Position numbers and translations under genes: made by a program. A DNA stretch of 64,000 nucleotides from Maridesulfovibrio salexigens DSM 2638. GTDB lineage: Bacteria; Desulfobacterota; Desulfovibrionia; Desulfovibrionales; Desulfovibrionaceae. Of the stretch, positions 47,198 through 57,616 are shown in pieces. The number at the start of each line of letters is the position of its first letter. The stretch's first letter is position 1. The stretch spans positions 3,029,501-3,093,500 of the forward strand of contig NC_012881.1 of assembly GCF_000023445.1 (NCBI RefSeq). Direction: 5' to 3'. The notes beneath the pieces were generated by a model. That model saw only the letters and a list, made by a program, of their open reading frames with translations, ran no database searches and had not been told where the DNA came from.

Positions 47198-48345
47198 TTC
47201 ACTGAAACTTCATTAGACTGAACCTGCCGAACAATCTTAAGACTTGCAGGACAGACCAAATCCCGCCCGCATTTTTTGGCCCGGTACAGTTGCTCGTCAG
47301 CCTCTTGAATTAAACTCTTGAAATCTCCATGGCCGCGTAGCTCAGCCACTCCGATGCTAACTGAAACTGGTAAGTAAGACTCTCCCACCTTGAACATGCG
47401 TTCTCGAACACATGAACGCAGTCTTTCAGCCACCTTTATCCCGTCATGCACCCCTGAATGAGGGAGAATCACCAAGAACTCCTCCCCTCCCAAACGACCG
47501 AAATGATCGACTTCCCGGAGCACATCACTGCAACGTGAGGCTGTTTCCTTCAGAACTTCATCACCCACACAGTGCCCATGATCATCATTGACCTTCTTAA
47601 AATGATCAATGTCCATCATCAGTACCGACAGCTTGTTATTAAAACGGAGTGCAGACTTAAAAATACAATCCCCGGCTTCCAGCACTCTGCGGCGGCTGCA
47701 TACCCCGGTAAGCTCATCGACAGCCACCAGCTTTTTCAAGTCTTCCATTGCTGCATACTCACGGCGCAAAGACCTCCCGAAAGTATATAGAAAAAAAGCT
47801 CCAAAAATATTGGCTAGCACAAGATAACATGCTGAGTTCAAAAAAGAACTGGACTGAACAGGAAGGACCGTTGCCAAGACAGACAGATACAGAACTGACC
47901 CGCAAACGGACGCAATAAACGGCATTATGATACGCGGTGGCAACAGAATATAGTAAGCCAGCACAATAAAGACAGTTACCGGAACACTTAGTGAACCGAT
48001 ATCTGAAAATTTGACCAACAACTCCAATGATTCAGCAGCCATGACCGAGAACATACACAAAGACATGCAAAAATATTGCACTCTTCGACTGACCTTGTCA
48101 GCCCAAAGCAGGATAAACGCAAAAGAACCCAGTAGGCATGCGCTTAAACTTCCTAGTAAAATGGTATGAAATTCAGCCCCGGGACCGAGGTCTCCATAAT
48201 GACTATAACCACACGCAATGTATGCAACTATAGTAACTAAGTATAAAAACAGGAGTCTAAACCTGACTGAAGGCCATTTATCTCTTTGAAACGAATCTTC
48301 AAGGGCAGAATCTTTAAATTCGCCCATAAAATTTAATTTATCCAC
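47194..48345 (-). CDS. Membrane diguanylate cyclase (GGDEF)
   Basis: This 383-residue protein has five to six membrane helices in the first half (about residues 25-195) and a C-terminal GGDEF domain (about 215-370). The active site is RLGGEEFLVILP, with SVLMMDIDHFKKVNDDHGH. The inhibitory I-site RxxD (REVD) precedes GGEEF by exactly five residues, so product feedback is expected. It should make c-di-GMP from two GTP at the membrane, in line with the PilZ genes at 35.6-37.5 kb. The helical N-terminus carries no recognised sensory domain. Confidence 0.92.
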   Translation of the reverse strand: MDKLNFMGEFKDSALEDSFQRDKWPSVRFRLLFLYLVTIVAYIACGYSHYGDLGPGAEFHTILLGSLSACLLGSFAFILLWADKVSRRVQYFCMSLCMFSVMAAESLELLVKFSDIGSLSVPVTVFIVLAYYILLPPRIIMPFIASVCGSVLYLSVLATVLPVQSSSFLNSACYLVLANIFGAFFLYTFGRSLRREYAAMEDLKKLVAVDELTGVCSRRRVLEAGDCIFKSALRFNNKLSVLMMDIDHFKKVNDDHGHCVGDEVLKETASRCSDVLREVDHFGRLGGEEFLVILPHSGVHDGIKVAERLRSCVRERMFKVGESYLPVSVSIGVAELRGHGDFKSLIQEADEQLYRAKKCGRDLVCPASLKIVRQVQSNEVSVK

Positions 48346-48501
48346 AGCTCCCCCCGAGCAAAAACGAGGGCAAGATGTAACTGTAGGAACAAGTTAAGTC
48401 AAGTTTGAGCGCATTTTCCTAAGCAGCAAAGAACTGAGCAGAGACTGAAATAACACAAATAATCTTTTTCACATCACACATTAACACATCAATACAACAG
48501 C

Positions 48502-49122
48502 TTAACCTTTCAGTGCAGAGATCAATCCATTTTTTATAACAAAAACAACCTTTATATCATTAACTACTGCATCAGGTACACACGCAGACCATTCTTCAAC
48601 TATCTCATCACCTTCGACTTCATAGCTGATATTATCCCACTGGTAACGGGAAACGGTCTTCATTTTATTGAAATATTTCCCAAGCGATGGATCACACCCG
48701 TTCGGCAATCCGCAACAAGCCCGCCATAAGGAAAGACTTCCGGCAAGAATGTTCCAATTCAAATCAGGTGGAAATCCGTCTACCTGCGTAGCTGCCTGCA
48801 TTGGGACTAAAACTTTCCCTGAACTTGAAAACACTTGGTTTATTTCCTCTCTCCCCTCCTGAATCAGTTGAACGCTTCCCAACTTAAATGGAGATACGTG
48901 GCCGAAATAAACAGCCCGGAAACTTCCGGCTTCAAGTTCAAAATCCAGCACCAGCTTGGGGATTTGTCCTCGTTCCTGCAAGAGGTCCATGCCCTTAAAT
49001 CTTAGCAGTCCGAAATCAGAAGGAACCTTCAAAGTAGAAACATCATTCGGGTTTCCAAGTAACAAGGATAAAAGGTAAAGCGCAGGTTTCTCAAAACAAT
49101 ATGAAGAAATATCATTTACCAC
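48502..49122 (-). CDS. Hypothetical protein downstream of an SBP-3 protein
   Basis: The chosen start is the GTG at 49122 (VVNDISSYCFEKPALYLLSLL), preceded by AGGGG; an ATG at 49164 would overlap the upstream gene by 29 bases and lacks a ribosome binding site. This gives about 206 residues. No domain is recognised: the composition is mixed, with ACCGLPNGCDP in the middle and a C-terminal IKVVFVIKNGLISALKG. No signal peptide or membrane helix is certain. It lies 13 bases after the SBP-3 gene stop, so the two are co-transcribed, and it may be a partner of it. No function can be assigned. Confidence 0.65.
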   Translation of the reverse strand: MVNDISSYCFEKPALYLLSLLLGNPNDVSTLKVPSDFGLLRFKGMDLLQERGQIPKLVLDFELEAGSFRAVYFGHVSPFKLGSVQLIQEGREEINQVFSSSGKVLVPMQAATQVDGFPPDLNWNILAGSLSLWRACCGLPNGCDPSLGKYFNKMKTVSRYQWDNISYEVEGDEIVEEWSACVPDAVVNDIKVVFVIKNGLISALKG

Positions 49123-49135
49123 CGTCAAAACCCCT

Positions 49136-49888
49136 TTAGTCGCGTTGCTTACATGCACCGGCAATACCGATCTTACTCAATCCTTCGTTCAAAATGCGGG
49201 AATAAAAAAGCCCCTGTTCATCTTTTCGAAATGCGACAAACAATTCATTAACACCAAAAGCCCTTGGATCAATCTCAACAGTATCACTACGTTTTCCAAC
49301 TTCCTGATCAGTAACTGCCAAATAACTGAAGACCAATGGATCTATCACTGCACAATCTATCCTGCCCTTAATTACTTTCATTATATTGCTTTTATCTGAA
49401 GGGGCATAATCAGCATCAATAGTGCCATTGAATACAGCCATATCCAGTTCCGGTGTATTCACGTATCCGGCAACAAAGCCCACCCGCAGTCCGGCTAAAT
49501 CATCAACACTTCTCCAGTTAACCGGGTTCTTTTTACGCACCAGAAGGCTTACGGGGCTGCACCCATAACTTTTAGAAAAAATGTACTTTTCTGCTCTTTC
49601 CTTGGAGTAGTATTCAGGAAAATATCCTGCGACCATAAAATCAGTCTCCACCATACGCATAGTTCTTTTCCAAGGCATAAACAAAATCTTTAATTCATAG
49701 CCCATCGCCGCAAAAGCCTGACTCACAATTCTGGCACTGGTCCCGCTTTCCGGTAGCCTTTTCCCTACATATGGCGGCCATTCGAGAGAGCTGAGATAGA
49801 TAACATTGTCGGCACCAGCGCTTGCAACACCTATCCCAAGCAAAAGCAGCATTGTTGCAAAAAAAATTTTGAAGCGCCTGACAGACAT
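49136..49888 (-). CDS. Periplasmic binding protein, SBP family 3 type
   Basis: This 250-residue exported protein has a signal peptide (first ~25 residues, ending ASAGA). It shows the family-3 pattern EWPPYVGKRLPESGTSARIVSQAFAAMGYELKILFMPWKRTMRMVE, the VAGYFPEYYSKERAEKYIFSKSY region and GLRVGFVAGYVNTPEL. It is not next to permease or ATPase genes, so it may be a stand-alone sensor or binding subunit. The short spacing to the downstream hypothetical gene suggests a two-gene unit. The substrate is unknown. Confidence 0.85.
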   Translation of the reverse strand: MSVRRFKIFFATMLLLLGIGVASAGADNVIYLSSLEWPPYVGKRLPESGTSARIVSQAFAAMGYELKILFMPWKRTMRMVETDFMVAGYFPEYYSKERAEKYIFSKSYGCSPVSLLVRKKNPVNWRSVDDLAGLRVGFVAGYVNTPELDMAVFNGTIDADYAPSDKSNIMKVIKGRIDCAVIDPLVFSYLAVTDQEVGKRSDTVEIDPRAFGVNELFVAFRKDEQGLFYSRILNEGLSKIGIAGACKQRD

Positions 49889-49951
49889 AAATCAACTCCA
49901 TTTATATTTTGATAAATATGTACCTTATCAGCTGGTTGAGCAAGAATAAAA

Positions 49952-50282
49952 CAAAAAAAAGAAATGCGGCATTAAATGCCGCATTTCAATCTATCCACAA
50001 CCTAATATTTATGTAAACAGGAGGAGATTCCCAGCCGCCTTCCACTTCACGAAAGAACTACTGCTACAATTCATTGTTTAAACCGGACAGAATCCGGTTA
50101 ACCATCAGCAGACTCCGTGCTCCAACGTACTCCAAAATGAGTGGACAACCTGATATGAGCAACTGACATTCTTTCTATCTATCAGCTGCTTTCCCGGCAA
50201 ATCGGAAAACAGGGTTTGCGACTAATAAGGATCCGTAAAAGAACCCCTTACACCTCCTCCCGGTTAACTCATGAGAAAATAA
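49952..50282 (-). ncRNA. Candidate structured non-coding RNA, about 330 nt
   Basis: No protein-coding gene fits the 435-bp gap 49889-50323. On the minus strand a TATAAT at 50289-50294 precedes a region that ends in a strong terminator (49961-49987). In between, CTCCTCC (50254-50260) pairs with GGAGGAG (50020-50026) as a closing helix. Inside are the perfect hairpin AACCGGA/TCCGGTT (50081-50099) and the 9-bp hairpin 50158-50166 with 50182-50190. GGA trinucleotides are frequent on the minus strand (about 11). It could instead be a long 3' untranslated region of the chemoreceptor gene. Strand choice rests on the promoter-like box and terminator. Confidence 0.45.
49961..49987 (-). terminator. Intrinsic terminator at the end of the candidate RNA
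   Basis: The 12-bp perfect stem GAAATGCGGCAT / ATGCCGCATTTC has a 3-base loop and a U8 run on the minus strand. It ends transcripts that cross the gap between the chemoreceptor gene at 50324 and the SBP-3 gene. Confidence 0.88.
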
Positions 50283-50288
50283 GTCTTT

Positions 50289-50294
50289 ATTATA
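50289..50294 (-). promoter_or_regulatory. TATAAT -10-like box for the candidate RNA
   Basis: On the minus strand TATAAT sits about 30 bases past the chemoreceptor stop codon. No good -35 element was found at the ideal spacing, so promoter activity is uncertain. Confidence 0.3.
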
Positions 50295-50323
50295 AAATAA
50301 GTCCTTTTTAGAATTTGTCAGCC

Positions 50324-52201
50324 TCACATACGCTTAAAACCGTCTCCGGGCTCCAATGCAGGAATCGTATCCTCTTCTCTATGAATGACCGGAGTAAAAT
50401 GATGGGAATCGTCAGGGACAGTAAAGAATTGCATTGTCTCCTGAAGTTTAACCGCCTGTGCAGACAACTCCTCAGATGTGGATGACAACTCTTCCGCAAA
50501 AGCAGCATTACGTTGAATCACGTCATCAAGCTGAGTAACAGCCTTTGAGATCTGCTGTCCTCCTTCATACTGCTCACGACTGGCAGCAGCCACTTCACCA
50601 ACAAGCTCCTCATTACGGTTGATGTCTTGAATCATAGTATCCAAGACTTGTTTGGCTCTCTCAGCGACCTCTAAACTTGAGCCCGTCAGTTCCCTGATCT
50701 CTCCGGCTGCCACACCACTTCTTTCGGCAAGCTTGCGCACTTCTGAGGCTACCACGGCAAAACCTTTACCATGCTCTCCGGCACGCGCAGCCTCAATAGC
50801 AGCATTCAAGGCCAAAAGATTAGTCTGGCGTGCAATATCCTCAATTATGGAGGTCTTTTCTGCAATATCCTTCATTGCGACAACTGTTTGAGAAACAGCC
50901 TCCCCACCATTCACAGCTTCACGAGCAGTTTTTACCGCTATTTCACGAGTCTCTTCTGCAAGCTCAGTATTCTTGGATATATTGCCTGTCATCTGAGAAA
51001 TGGAAGCGGAAACTTCCTCCACCGAAGCAGCCTGCTCCGTGGCACCAGCTGAAAGATGCTGGGCGGAAGCGGAAACCTCCTCACTTCCTGCAGCAACCTG
51101 CTCTGCGGCGGATTTCACTCCGACAACAACATCACGCAAAGATGAAATCATACTTCCCAATGAACGCATCAGCTTACCAATCTCATTAGGAGAATCACTC
51201 GTTACAGAATCAGTTAAATCCCCTGCAGCCATTTTCCCGGCCACCTGCATTCCACCACTTACAGGGACAATCACCAGCCTGCGGACTGAAAAATAAACTA
51301 TACCGCAAACCACCAGAACAATAATTCCCCCAACTGCCGTCAGGACATTACGTTGCATAACAGCTGCAGAAGCCAGATCACTTTCATACGCAGTAAGCAT
51401 TACCAGCCATCCTGTTTTAGGATCGGTCTTGAAAATCATGGCCTTACTGCGCCCCTGCCAATCATAAAATTCATTTCCTGAACCCGCAGCAAGTGCTCTT
51501 TTCATAAAATCGTACTTACTTAAATCCTGTAGGATCAATTTTTCCGCCGGATGATAAAGCACCAACCCATCGGCATCTGTAACAACACCGTATCCTTCAG
51601 TACCGACAATAACAGGCCGTACAAAACGATCGGTAAATTTCGCCCAGTTACCAAAGACAGCAATGCCGCCCAACAAACGGCCTTGCCCATCTGTGACAGC
51701 TGCACTAGCCCCGAAAAGCAGGCTTTTATCAGTCTTGGACCGAAAGACAGACTTGGTTATGTAACTGTCTTCACCTTTTAAGATCGCCTTAACGTAGTCT
51801 CGCGAACGTATATCCAGTCCATCGAGAATGGTGCCTTTGCTGTCCATCCCCGATAAAATTTTTCCATTGCGATCAAATGCGAGAACAGCCCAGAGCACTT
51901 CATTATTGCGCATGGTTTCTTTAAACAACGCTCCGGCGGAGGAAGATTTATCTTCAAATATTTTTTTTACTGCTTCCTGCCCTGAAAGACTCTTAACCAC
52001 TGCCATTGTATCAGTAACGAATAAGTCCAAAGAAGACGCAACAATGGCTGCCTGACTGCTGGCTGACTCCATAGAATTATCAAGAACCATTTTATATGAA
52101 GAACTCTGGACGTAAAAGACAAGCCCTCCAATTCCAGCCAAAATAGGTATGATAATCGGCAACAGTATCACTCTCAGCAAACTTCTCGATACCCAGCTCA
52201 T
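50324..52201 (-). CDS. Methyl-accepting chemotaxis protein with Cache domain
   Basis: The protein is about 625 residues from the ATG at 52201, which follows GGAGAG; an ATG at 52216 is five codons upstream. It has a membrane helix, a Cache-type periplasmic sensor (about 35-285; [25 protein letters not shown] and [22 protein letters not shown]), a second helix, HAMP, and a signalling domain with [39 protein letters not shown]. This signalling sequence is of a different subclass from the other three receptors. The tail DGFKRM contains no CheR pentapeptide. A 330-nt candidate RNA lies just downstream. Confidence 0.95.
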   Translation of the reverse strand: MSWVSRSLLRVILLPIIIPILAGIGGLVFYVQSSSYKMVLDNSMESASSQAAIVASSLDLFVTDTMAVVKSLSGQEAVKKIFEDKSSSAGALFKETMRNNEVLWAVLAFDRNGKILSGMDSKGTILDGLDIRSRDYVKAILKGEDSYITKSVFRSKTDKSLLFGASAAVTDGQGRLLGGIAVFGNWAKFTDRFVRPVIVGTEGYGVVTDADGLVLYHPAEKLILQDLSKYDFMKRALAAGSGNEFYDWQGRSKAMIFKTDPKTGWLVMLTAYESDLASAAVMQRNVLTAVGGIIVLVVCGIVYFSVRRLVIVPVSGGMQVAGKMAAGDLTDSVTSDSPNEIGKLMRSLGSMISSLRDVVVGVKSAAEQVAAGSEEVSASAQHLSAGATEQAASVEEVSASISQMTGNISKNTELAEETREIAVKTAREAVNGGEAVSQTVVAMKDIAEKTSIIEDIARQTNLLALNAAIEAARAGEHGKGFAVVASEVRKLAERSGVAAGEIRELTGSSLEVAERAKQVLDTMIQDINRNEELVGEVAAASREQYEGGQQISKAVTQLDDVIQRNAAFAEELSSTSEELSAQAVKLQETMQFFTVPDDSHHFTPVIHREEDTIPALEPGDGFKRM

Positions 52202-52360
52202 GCTAACGCTCTCCATTTAAAATCATAAATAACAACATGACTACTCACACTGAGTTTGAAAATAACCAGACCAACTGTACCCCAACAGGGTATCCTAGTC
52301 CAACACAAAACAAACACATCCGTATATATTCCCCCCCTAAAAATTCATAAGACAAAAAAA

Positions 52361-52388
52361 AGCCCGCAAGTATAATCACTTGCGGGCT
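52361..52388 (-). terminator. Intrinsic terminator after pdxA
   Basis: The 11-bp perfect stem AGCCCGCAAGT / ACTTGCGGGCT has a 6-base loop and a U8 run on the minus strand, 26 bases past the pdxA stop. Confidence 0.9.
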
Positions 52389-52413
52389 GGAAAGTCATTT
52401 CTTAAATATTAAA

Positions 52414-53398
52414 TTATGCGTCAACCATCATTTCAGCACATTCCATAGCAGCTTTGAAGCTATCAAGAGAAGCTTTACCTGTTCCGGTTATATCATATCC
52501 GGTCCCATGATCAGGTGAAGTGCGCGGGAATGGCAGGCCGAGGGTAATATTCACCGCTTCGCTGAAATGGAGCAGCTTGAGCGGAGCCAGCCCCTGATCA
52601 TGATACATAGCCAGCACCGCACTATAATCGCCCTGTGCTGCAAAAATAAAAAACAGTATCACCCGGAAAAGGTCCTTCCACATCAAAACCTCTGGCCTGT
52701 GCTTCAGCAATGGCAGGTTCAATGACCTTGATCTCTTCATCACCGATACGCCCGGATTCCCCGGCATGCGGATTCAACCCGCAAACCGCTATAGGTTTGG
52801 TAAGCCCCAAAGACTTTACCAAGCCATCGGTCAATTCAATACAACGCAGAATACGCTCCTTGGTAACCAGTCCCTCAATATCCACAAAACGGGGATGAGT
52901 GGTCACAAGACTTACCTTGAGTTTCGGGCCGCCAAGATGCATGCATACATTCTCTCTCCCTACACCGGAACGGGTTGCCAGAAATTCAGTATGACCCGGA
53001 AAGTCAAATCCGGCCAGTTGCAGCATGGCCTTATTCAGAGGGCAGGTAACCAGGCCAGCCAGAACCTTACGATTCAGCAGGTCCATTGCTGTCTCCATAG
53101 CTTCCCCGGCACAACGTCCACCCTCAGGATCAGCATGACCGACTTTCAGTTCAAAATCGTCCAGTACTTTCGGGCAGTACAGGTAGTACCCCGGCTCGGC
53201 ATCAACAATCTGCTCCGGGTCATCAAGTACAGTATAAAATTTTTCCAGACCCAATCGCTCAAGATGGTACAGCAGACCATTCTCCGGACCAATCATCAAA
53301 TAAGCACGGTCAGCCGGACGATCTGCCAGCAATCTACAAGCAAGCTCAGGCCCCAATCCATTAGGATCACCAAGAGTAATACATATATTTTTTTTCAT
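52414..53398 (-). pseudogene. pdxA: 4-hydroxythreonine-4-phosphate dehydrogenase gene with single-base frameshift
   Basis: The gene starts at 53398 (MKKNICITLGDPNGLGPELA, GGAGG site upstream) and follows PdxA closely, with [15 protein letters not shown] and FDFPGHTEFLA. The frame breaks after GPFPGDTVF, at a T6 run (plus-strand A6 at 52648-52653). The family continues in the next frame with [26 protein letters not shown], which contains the metal-binding histidine, and ends at 52414. Removal of one T gives an uninterrupted 327-residue protein, the normal length. PdxA acts in the DXP-dependent pyridoxal phosphate pathway. The break may be a homopolymer sequencing error, transcript slippage or true loss. 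An upstream hairpin (53418-53458) sits in the leader. Confidence 0.8.
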
Positions 53399-53417
53399 GA
53401 TAATTTGCCTCCGGCGG

Positions 53418-53458
53418 CTGGGGAAGGGAAACTTTTGGGAAAAGTTTCCCTTCCCCAG
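53418..53458. repeat. Perfect 19-bp palindrome in the pdxA leader
   Basis: CTGGGGAAGGGAAACTTTT and its exact complement are separated by three bases, so the RNA would form a 19-bp hairpin. It lies just upstream of the pdxA ribosome binding site. Such G/A-rich palindromes look like dispersed intergenic repeats of Desulfovibrio genomes, from memory of that group. The paired element at 53569-53671 appears to belong to the same composite repeat. Confidence 0.65.
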
Positions 53459-53527
53459 ACCCCATCCCTTCAAAACTTTTCAGTTTGCTTCGCATATAGC
53501 TTACAGACTGATTTTCAACAAAAACAA

Positions 53528-53553
53528 CCGCAATATTTTGATACATATTGCGG
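53528..53553 (-). terminator. Hairpin downstream of glgB
   Basis: The 9-bp perfect stem CCGCAATAT / ATATTGCGG has an 8-base loop, and the minus-strand tail is U-rich. It lies about 120 bases past the glgB stop and beyond the repeat at 53569-53671, and probably ends the glycogen operon. The same CCGCAATAT core occurs in the terminator at 473-508. Confidence 0.5.
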
Positions 53554-53568
53554 TCTTGTATTTAGCTA

Positions 53569-53671
53569 CAATTCACGCGCGAAGCGGCGAAGCCCCGACA
53601 AAATTTTTTGGGATTCTTAAGCCCTTTTTCAAAAGGGTTTAAGGCCCCCGGCAGGGTCGCCGAAGGCTTCT
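53569..53671. repeat. Intergenic repeat-like element between glgB and pdxA
   Basis: The region contains an inverted TTAAGCCCTTTT / AAAAGGGTTTAA with a 2-base loop (one mismatch). Further complementary GC-rich segments (AGCGGCGAAGCCCCG and CCGGCAGGGTCGCCGAAGGC) flank it. No coding signal was found. It resembles dispersed palindromic repeats of the Desulfovibrionaceae, from memory; no second copy is in the window to confirm this. Confidence 0.45.
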
Positions 53672-53673
53672 TC

Positions 53674-55578
53674 CTACGCCTGCTTTGGTCGTAAAGCAAT
53701 AGCTCCCAAAGGCGGCAGAGTCAGTTCCAGATAGTAGGGGAAAGCGCCCAGATCTCCTGCTTTACGGGCCTCGACATTACCGATGTTACCCACATTGGAA
53801 CCACCGTAAATTTCAGCATCGGAATTGAAAATTTCCTCCCAATTCCCATCTTGAGGACAACCGAGGCAATACCCAGACCGCACCACCGGAGTGAAGTTAA
53901 ACACCCAGAGAACTGGGCTCTCGCCTTCACTCTTGCGCAGAAAACTTATGGTCGATGACTTGTAATCATTAAAGTCCACCCACTCAAAACCGGACCAATC
54001 AGTGTCGTGCTTGTACATGGCCGGATTCTCATGCATGACCCGATTCAAATCAATGACCGTGTTGCGCAAGCCCTGATGAGAAGGAAAACCGAGCAACATC
54101 CAATCAAGCTCCTGACGGCAATTCCACTCATTCCACTGCCCGAACTCACAGCCCATGAAAAGCAGATTCTTGCCCGGATGAGCCCACTGATAACTGAAGA
54201 GCAAACGCAGGTTAGCCATCTGCTGCCACATATCACCGGGCATTTTGGAAAGCAGCGCACCTTTACCATGCACAACTTCATCATGAGAAAGCGGCAGGAA
54301 AAAGTTCTCGCTGAAAGCATAGATCATGGAAAAGGTCAGGTTGTTATGATGGTAAGAGCGGTGAATGGGACTCTTTTCCATGTAATCAAGAGTGTCATTC
54401 ATCCAGCCCATGTTCCATTTAAAAGTAAAACCTAGACCTCCGGTATAAACAGGACGGGACACACCGGGCCATGAAGTTGATTCCTCGGCAATCATCATAG
54501 CACCGGGAAACTGCTCGTGAACTACGGTATTAAGTTTCTTGAGCAGCTCAATCGCCTCTATATTCTCATTTCCGCCGTGCTCATTGGGAATCCACTCCCC
54601 TTCACGACGGGAGTAATCGAGATAAAGCATGGAGGCCACGGCATCAATGCGCAGTCCGTCTATGTGAAATTCCTTAAGCCAATAAAGAGCATTAGCCAGC
54701 AGAAAGTTGCAGACCTCATGACGACCGAAATTAAAAATGTAGGTTCCCCAATCCGGGTGCTCTCCTTTACGGGCATCGGCATGCTCATAAAGAGATGTGC
54801 CATCAAAACGACCCAAACCCCAATCATCCTTTGGAAAATGACCCGGTACCCAGTCAAGGATCACGCCCAGTCCGGCCTGATGGCACTGATCAATGAAGTA
54901 GCGCAAATCATCAGGATTACCATGCCGCGATGTGGGTGAATAGTAATGGGTTGTCTGATAGCCCCACGATTCATCAAGGGGATGCTCGGCAATGGGCATC
55001 AGTTCGATATGGGTGAAACCCATATCTTTTGCGTAAGGAATCAGCTCTTCGGTAAGCTGGCGGTAGGAACGATAATCCCAGCCTTCCCTGCGCCACGATC
55101 CGAGATGAACCTCGTAAACAGAGACAGGCTTATCCAACGGCAAGCCGGTCTGACGCCGTTCGGACATCCACTCTTCGTCCTGCCATTCGTAATTATCAAG
55201 CCCCCAGGTAACTGCGGCATGGCCGGGACGCATTTCAGTGCGGAAAGCTAAAGGATCGGTCTTGGTTACTTCATGACCGTCACTCTGAACCACATGATAT
55301 TTATACATCTGACCGGGCTTCACGCCGGGAATAAAGCCGGCCCAAATGCCGGAGACTCCCACAGGCATAAGTTTGTTGGCCCGGTTATCCCAGCCATTGA
55401 AGTCACCGGTAACATAAATTTCACGGGCATTGGGCGCCCAGACCGCAAAACGGTAACCTTCCTGACCTTCATGCAGATCAAAATGAGCACCGAGTATACG
55501 GTATAAATCCCAGTGTTCCCCTTTGCCGAACAGGAAAAGATCAAAAGGGGCAATATAAACAGGTAAAGTTTCTGGCAT
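53674..55578 (-). CDS. glgB: 1,4-alpha-glucan branching enzyme
   Basis: This 634-residue GH13 enzyme lacks the extra N-terminal module of E. coli GlgB (728 residues), giving the short form. A CBM48 domain (about residues 30-115; [20 protein letters not shown]) precedes the barrel. Catalytic residues are in [15 protein letters not shown] (nucleophile Asp), [11 protein letters not shown] (acid Glu) and [10 protein letters not shown] (Asp). It adds alpha-1,6 branches to glycogen in the cytoplasm. The start has GAGGAA. It lies 80 bases after glgA. No glgC or glgP is in this window. The repeat at 53569-53671 follows. Confidence 0.95.
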   Translation of the reverse strand: MPETLPVYIAPFDLFLFGKGEHWDLYRILGAHFDLHEGQEGYRFAVWAPNAREIYVTGDFNGWDNRANKLMPVGVSGIWAGFIPGVKPGQMYKYHVVQSDGHEVTKTDPLAFRTEMRPGHAAVTWGLDNYEWQDEEWMSERRQTGLPLDKPVSVYEVHLGSWRREGWDYRSYRQLTEELIPYAKDMGFTHIELMPIAEHPLDESWGYQTTHYYSPTSRHGNPDDLRYFIDQCHQAGLGVILDWVPGHFPKDDWGLGRFDGTSLYEHADARKGEHPDWGTYIFNFGRHEVCNFLLANALYWLKEFHIDGLRIDAVASMLYLDYSRREGEWIPNEHGGNENIEAIELLKKLNTVVHEQFPGAMMIAEESTSWPGVSRPVYTGGLGFTFKWNMGWMNDTLDYMEKSPIHRSYHHNNLTFSMIYAFSENFFLPLSHDEVVHGKGALLSKMPGDMWQQMANLRLLFSYQWAHPGKNLLFMGCEFGQWNEWNCRQELDWMLLGFPSHQGLRNTVIDLNRVMHENPAMYKHDTDWSGFEWVDFNDYKSSTISFLRKSEGESPVLWVFNFTPVVRSGYCLGCPQDGNWEEIFNSDAEIYGGSNVGNIGNVEARKAGDLGAFPYYLELTLPPLGAIALRPKQA

Positions 55579-55658
55579 TAGGGTAAATTCCTCTGCTTTG
55601 CTGCGATCATCCGTAAATTCAACAGCCTGTATAATTTTTTGAACCGATAAAAAAGGTC

Positions 55659-57107
55659 CTACAATCTGGCACCCAGCTCGCGATATAATTTTATGTATTC
55701 ACCCGCTGAACGATCCCATGTGAATTCCTTACGCATGGCCCGCTTCACCATTTTCTGCCACTCTTCACGGTCATGCCATGCCTGCACAGCCTGCATTACC
55801 GCTTCATAGAACAAATCTGAATCCGGCTTCTCAAAGGTAAAGCCGGTGGCATCAGACGCCGGATACGGAGTAATGGTATCGCGCAAACCGCCCACAGCTG
55901 TAGCTACGGGAGGAGTACCGAAGCGCAGAGCGTAAATTTGGGTCAATCCGCACGGCTCATAGCGAGAAGGCATTAGAAATATATCTGAGCCTGCTTGAAT
56001 TCCGTGAGCCAGATCCTCGGTATACCCGACCTGTACGCAGAACTGCCCGGGATACTCTTCCATGAACTCCAGTAAACGTGCTTCGTAACCAAGATCACCC
56101 TCACCAAGCACAATTACCCCTACATCTTTCTTCATCAGCCTAGGCAGGATGTCAATGAGCAGGTCGATTCCCTTTTGCCCCCGTAAACGTCCTATGAACC
56201 CCAATACAGGCTTATCCTCCAGTTGGTCGGACATGTAAAAATCTCGCAGCATACTTCTCTTGCACTCCAGCTTGCCGCGGGTATCTTCTGCGCTGTAGCA
56301 ACAGGGTAAAAACTTATCATTACAAGGATCCCAAATAGAGTAATCTGCACCGTTCAGGATACCGTGCAGCTTGTGGGACTGGGTATTGAGAAAACCTTCC
56401 AGACCGCAGCCAAATTCCGGACCTAAAATTTCTTTCGCATAAGACGGGCTGACCGTAGTCACCGCATCGCTATAGGCAATGCTGGCCTTAAGCATGTTCA
56501 AATCGCCGTAAAACTCGGCCCCGTGCATGGTCCATGCTTCAGCAGGCAGGTGGGATTCATGAAACAACCTTTCAGAAAAACGCCCCTGAAAAGCAAGGTT
56601 GTGAATTGTAGTCACGGTCTTGGTGTTCTTCCAGAATGAATCCGTTTGCCGCTCAAAATACAGATATGGCGGCACCAGTGCGGACTGCCAGTCATGGGAA
56701 TGAACCACTGCCGGAGGCGAGGGAAGCATGCGTGCCCACTTGAGCACAGCCTTACAGAAAAAGATGAACCGTTCGCAATTGTCGAAATAATCACCGTAGT
56801 GGGTGTTGTAATAATGACGACGATCAAAAAATTCACCACGAGACACAAAATATACGGAAATACCATCGTAGTCAGTCTGGTAAATTTCTGCTGTCGTGTC
56901 CGGCCAAGGATAGCCCACATGCAGGTCGGAATAAACCAGCCGCAATTTATGACCGTCAAGATTCATGCGCCCGTAAAAAGGCGTGATTACAGCGGTTTTG
57001 GCTCCCTTGGCGTGGATTGCCGGAGGCAAAGCCCCCATAACATCACCAAGTCCGCCGGTTTTTGAAAAGGGATACATTTCAGATGTAACATAAAGAACGT
57101 CGTGCAC
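55659..57107 (-). CDS. glgA: Glycogen synthase (ADP-glucose type)
   Basis: This 482-residue GT5 enzyme starts at GTG 57107, preceded by GGGAG. The N-terminal [13 protein letters not shown] motif binds the ADP-glucose phosphates. The C-terminal half shows [15 protein letters not shown] and [23 protein letters not shown]. It extends alpha-1,4 chains of glycogen from ADP-glucose, and the branching enzyme gene follows 80 bases later. A Nudix hydrolase gene lies upstream with a 32-base gap and may be in the same transcript; no glycogen-linked role of that enzyme is established. Confidence 0.95.
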   Translation of the reverse strand: MHDVLYVTSEMYPFSKTGGLGDVMGALPPAIHAKGAKTAVITPFYGRMNLDGHKLRLVYSDLHVGYPWPDTTAEIYQTDYDGISVYFVSRGEFFDRRHYYNTHYGDYFDNCERFIFFCKAVLKWARMLPSPPAVVHSHDWQSALVPPYLYFERQTDSFWKNTKTVTTIHNLAFQGRFSERLFHESHLPAEAWTMHGAEFYGDLNMLKASIAYSDAVTTVSPSYAKEILGPEFGCGLEGFLNTQSHKLHGILNGADYSIWDPCNDKFLPCCYSAEDTRGKLECKRSMLRDFYMSDQLEDKPVLGFIGRLRGQKGIDLLIDILPRLMKKDVGVIVLGEGDLGYEARLLEFMEEYPGQFCVQVGYTEDLAHGIQAGSDIFLMPSRYEPCGLTQIYALRFGTPPVATAVGGLRDTITPYPASDATGFTFEKPDSDLFYEAVMQAVQAWHDREEWQKMVKRAMRKEFTWDRSAGEYIKLYRELGARL

Positions 57108-57139
57108 TGGTCCGACTCCCTTTAATTTTCAGCTTGTTA

Positions 57140-57616
57140 TTATTTATTGCCAACAGCAGCGTGAGTCTGCAACCGGATCAGATTGGAAGAGAAATCACTT
57201 AAAATGTCGCGATGATCAAAAACAAGATCAGGCAGACTGTCCAGTTTAAAAAAACGCGCCCCTCCTGCATCATCCCCGGCCTGCAAAGCAGAAGTGTCAC
57301 TGGTCACGGCACTATAGGTAACGCTTATGGTATGCTGGCGGTCATCGCGGCAGGGCATGGAATAAACCCCGACCAACCCCGTCAGGACAACTTCCAGCCC
57401 GGTTTCTTCCTTTGCCTCGCGAACGGCAGCATGTTCAAGGGTTTCGCCGTAATCAACAAAACCTCCGGGCAAAGCCCAACCTAAAGGAGGATTATTCCGT
57501 TCAATAAGTACAACCCCAAGGATAGGATCATAAATAACAACATCAACAGTGGGAACGGGATTACGATAAAGTACAACATCTTTCCCGCAGTGGGGACACG
57601 GTTTTGATCCGAGCAT
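57140..57616 (-). CDS. Nudix hydrolase with N-terminal zinc ribbon
   Basis: This 158-residue protein has a short zinc-ribbon-like CPHCGKDV at residues 7-14 and a complete Nudix box ([26 protein letters not shown]) fitting Gx5Ex7REUxEExGU. It hydrolyses a nucleoside diphosphate linked to another group; candidates include ADP-ribose, ADP-glucose or NADH. Its position before glgA would suit ADP-sugar control, but that is inference. The start at 57616 has no strong ribosome binding site. The 57617-57898 stretch upstream holds no gene. Confidence 0.88.
   Translation of the reverse strand: MLGSKPCPHCGKDVVLYRNPVPTVDVVIYDPILGVVLIERNNPPLGWALPGGFVDYGETLEHAAVREAKEETGLEVVLTGLVGVYSMPCRDDRQHTISVTYSAVTSDTSALQAGDDAGGARFFKLDSLPDLVFDHRDILSDFSSNLIRLQTHAAVGNK

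Noticed and set aside
55660-55680. GG-N10-GC string at the 3' end of glgA
   Set aside because: It is inside coding sequence and the -12 box is CTCGC; there is no transcribed unit downstream.
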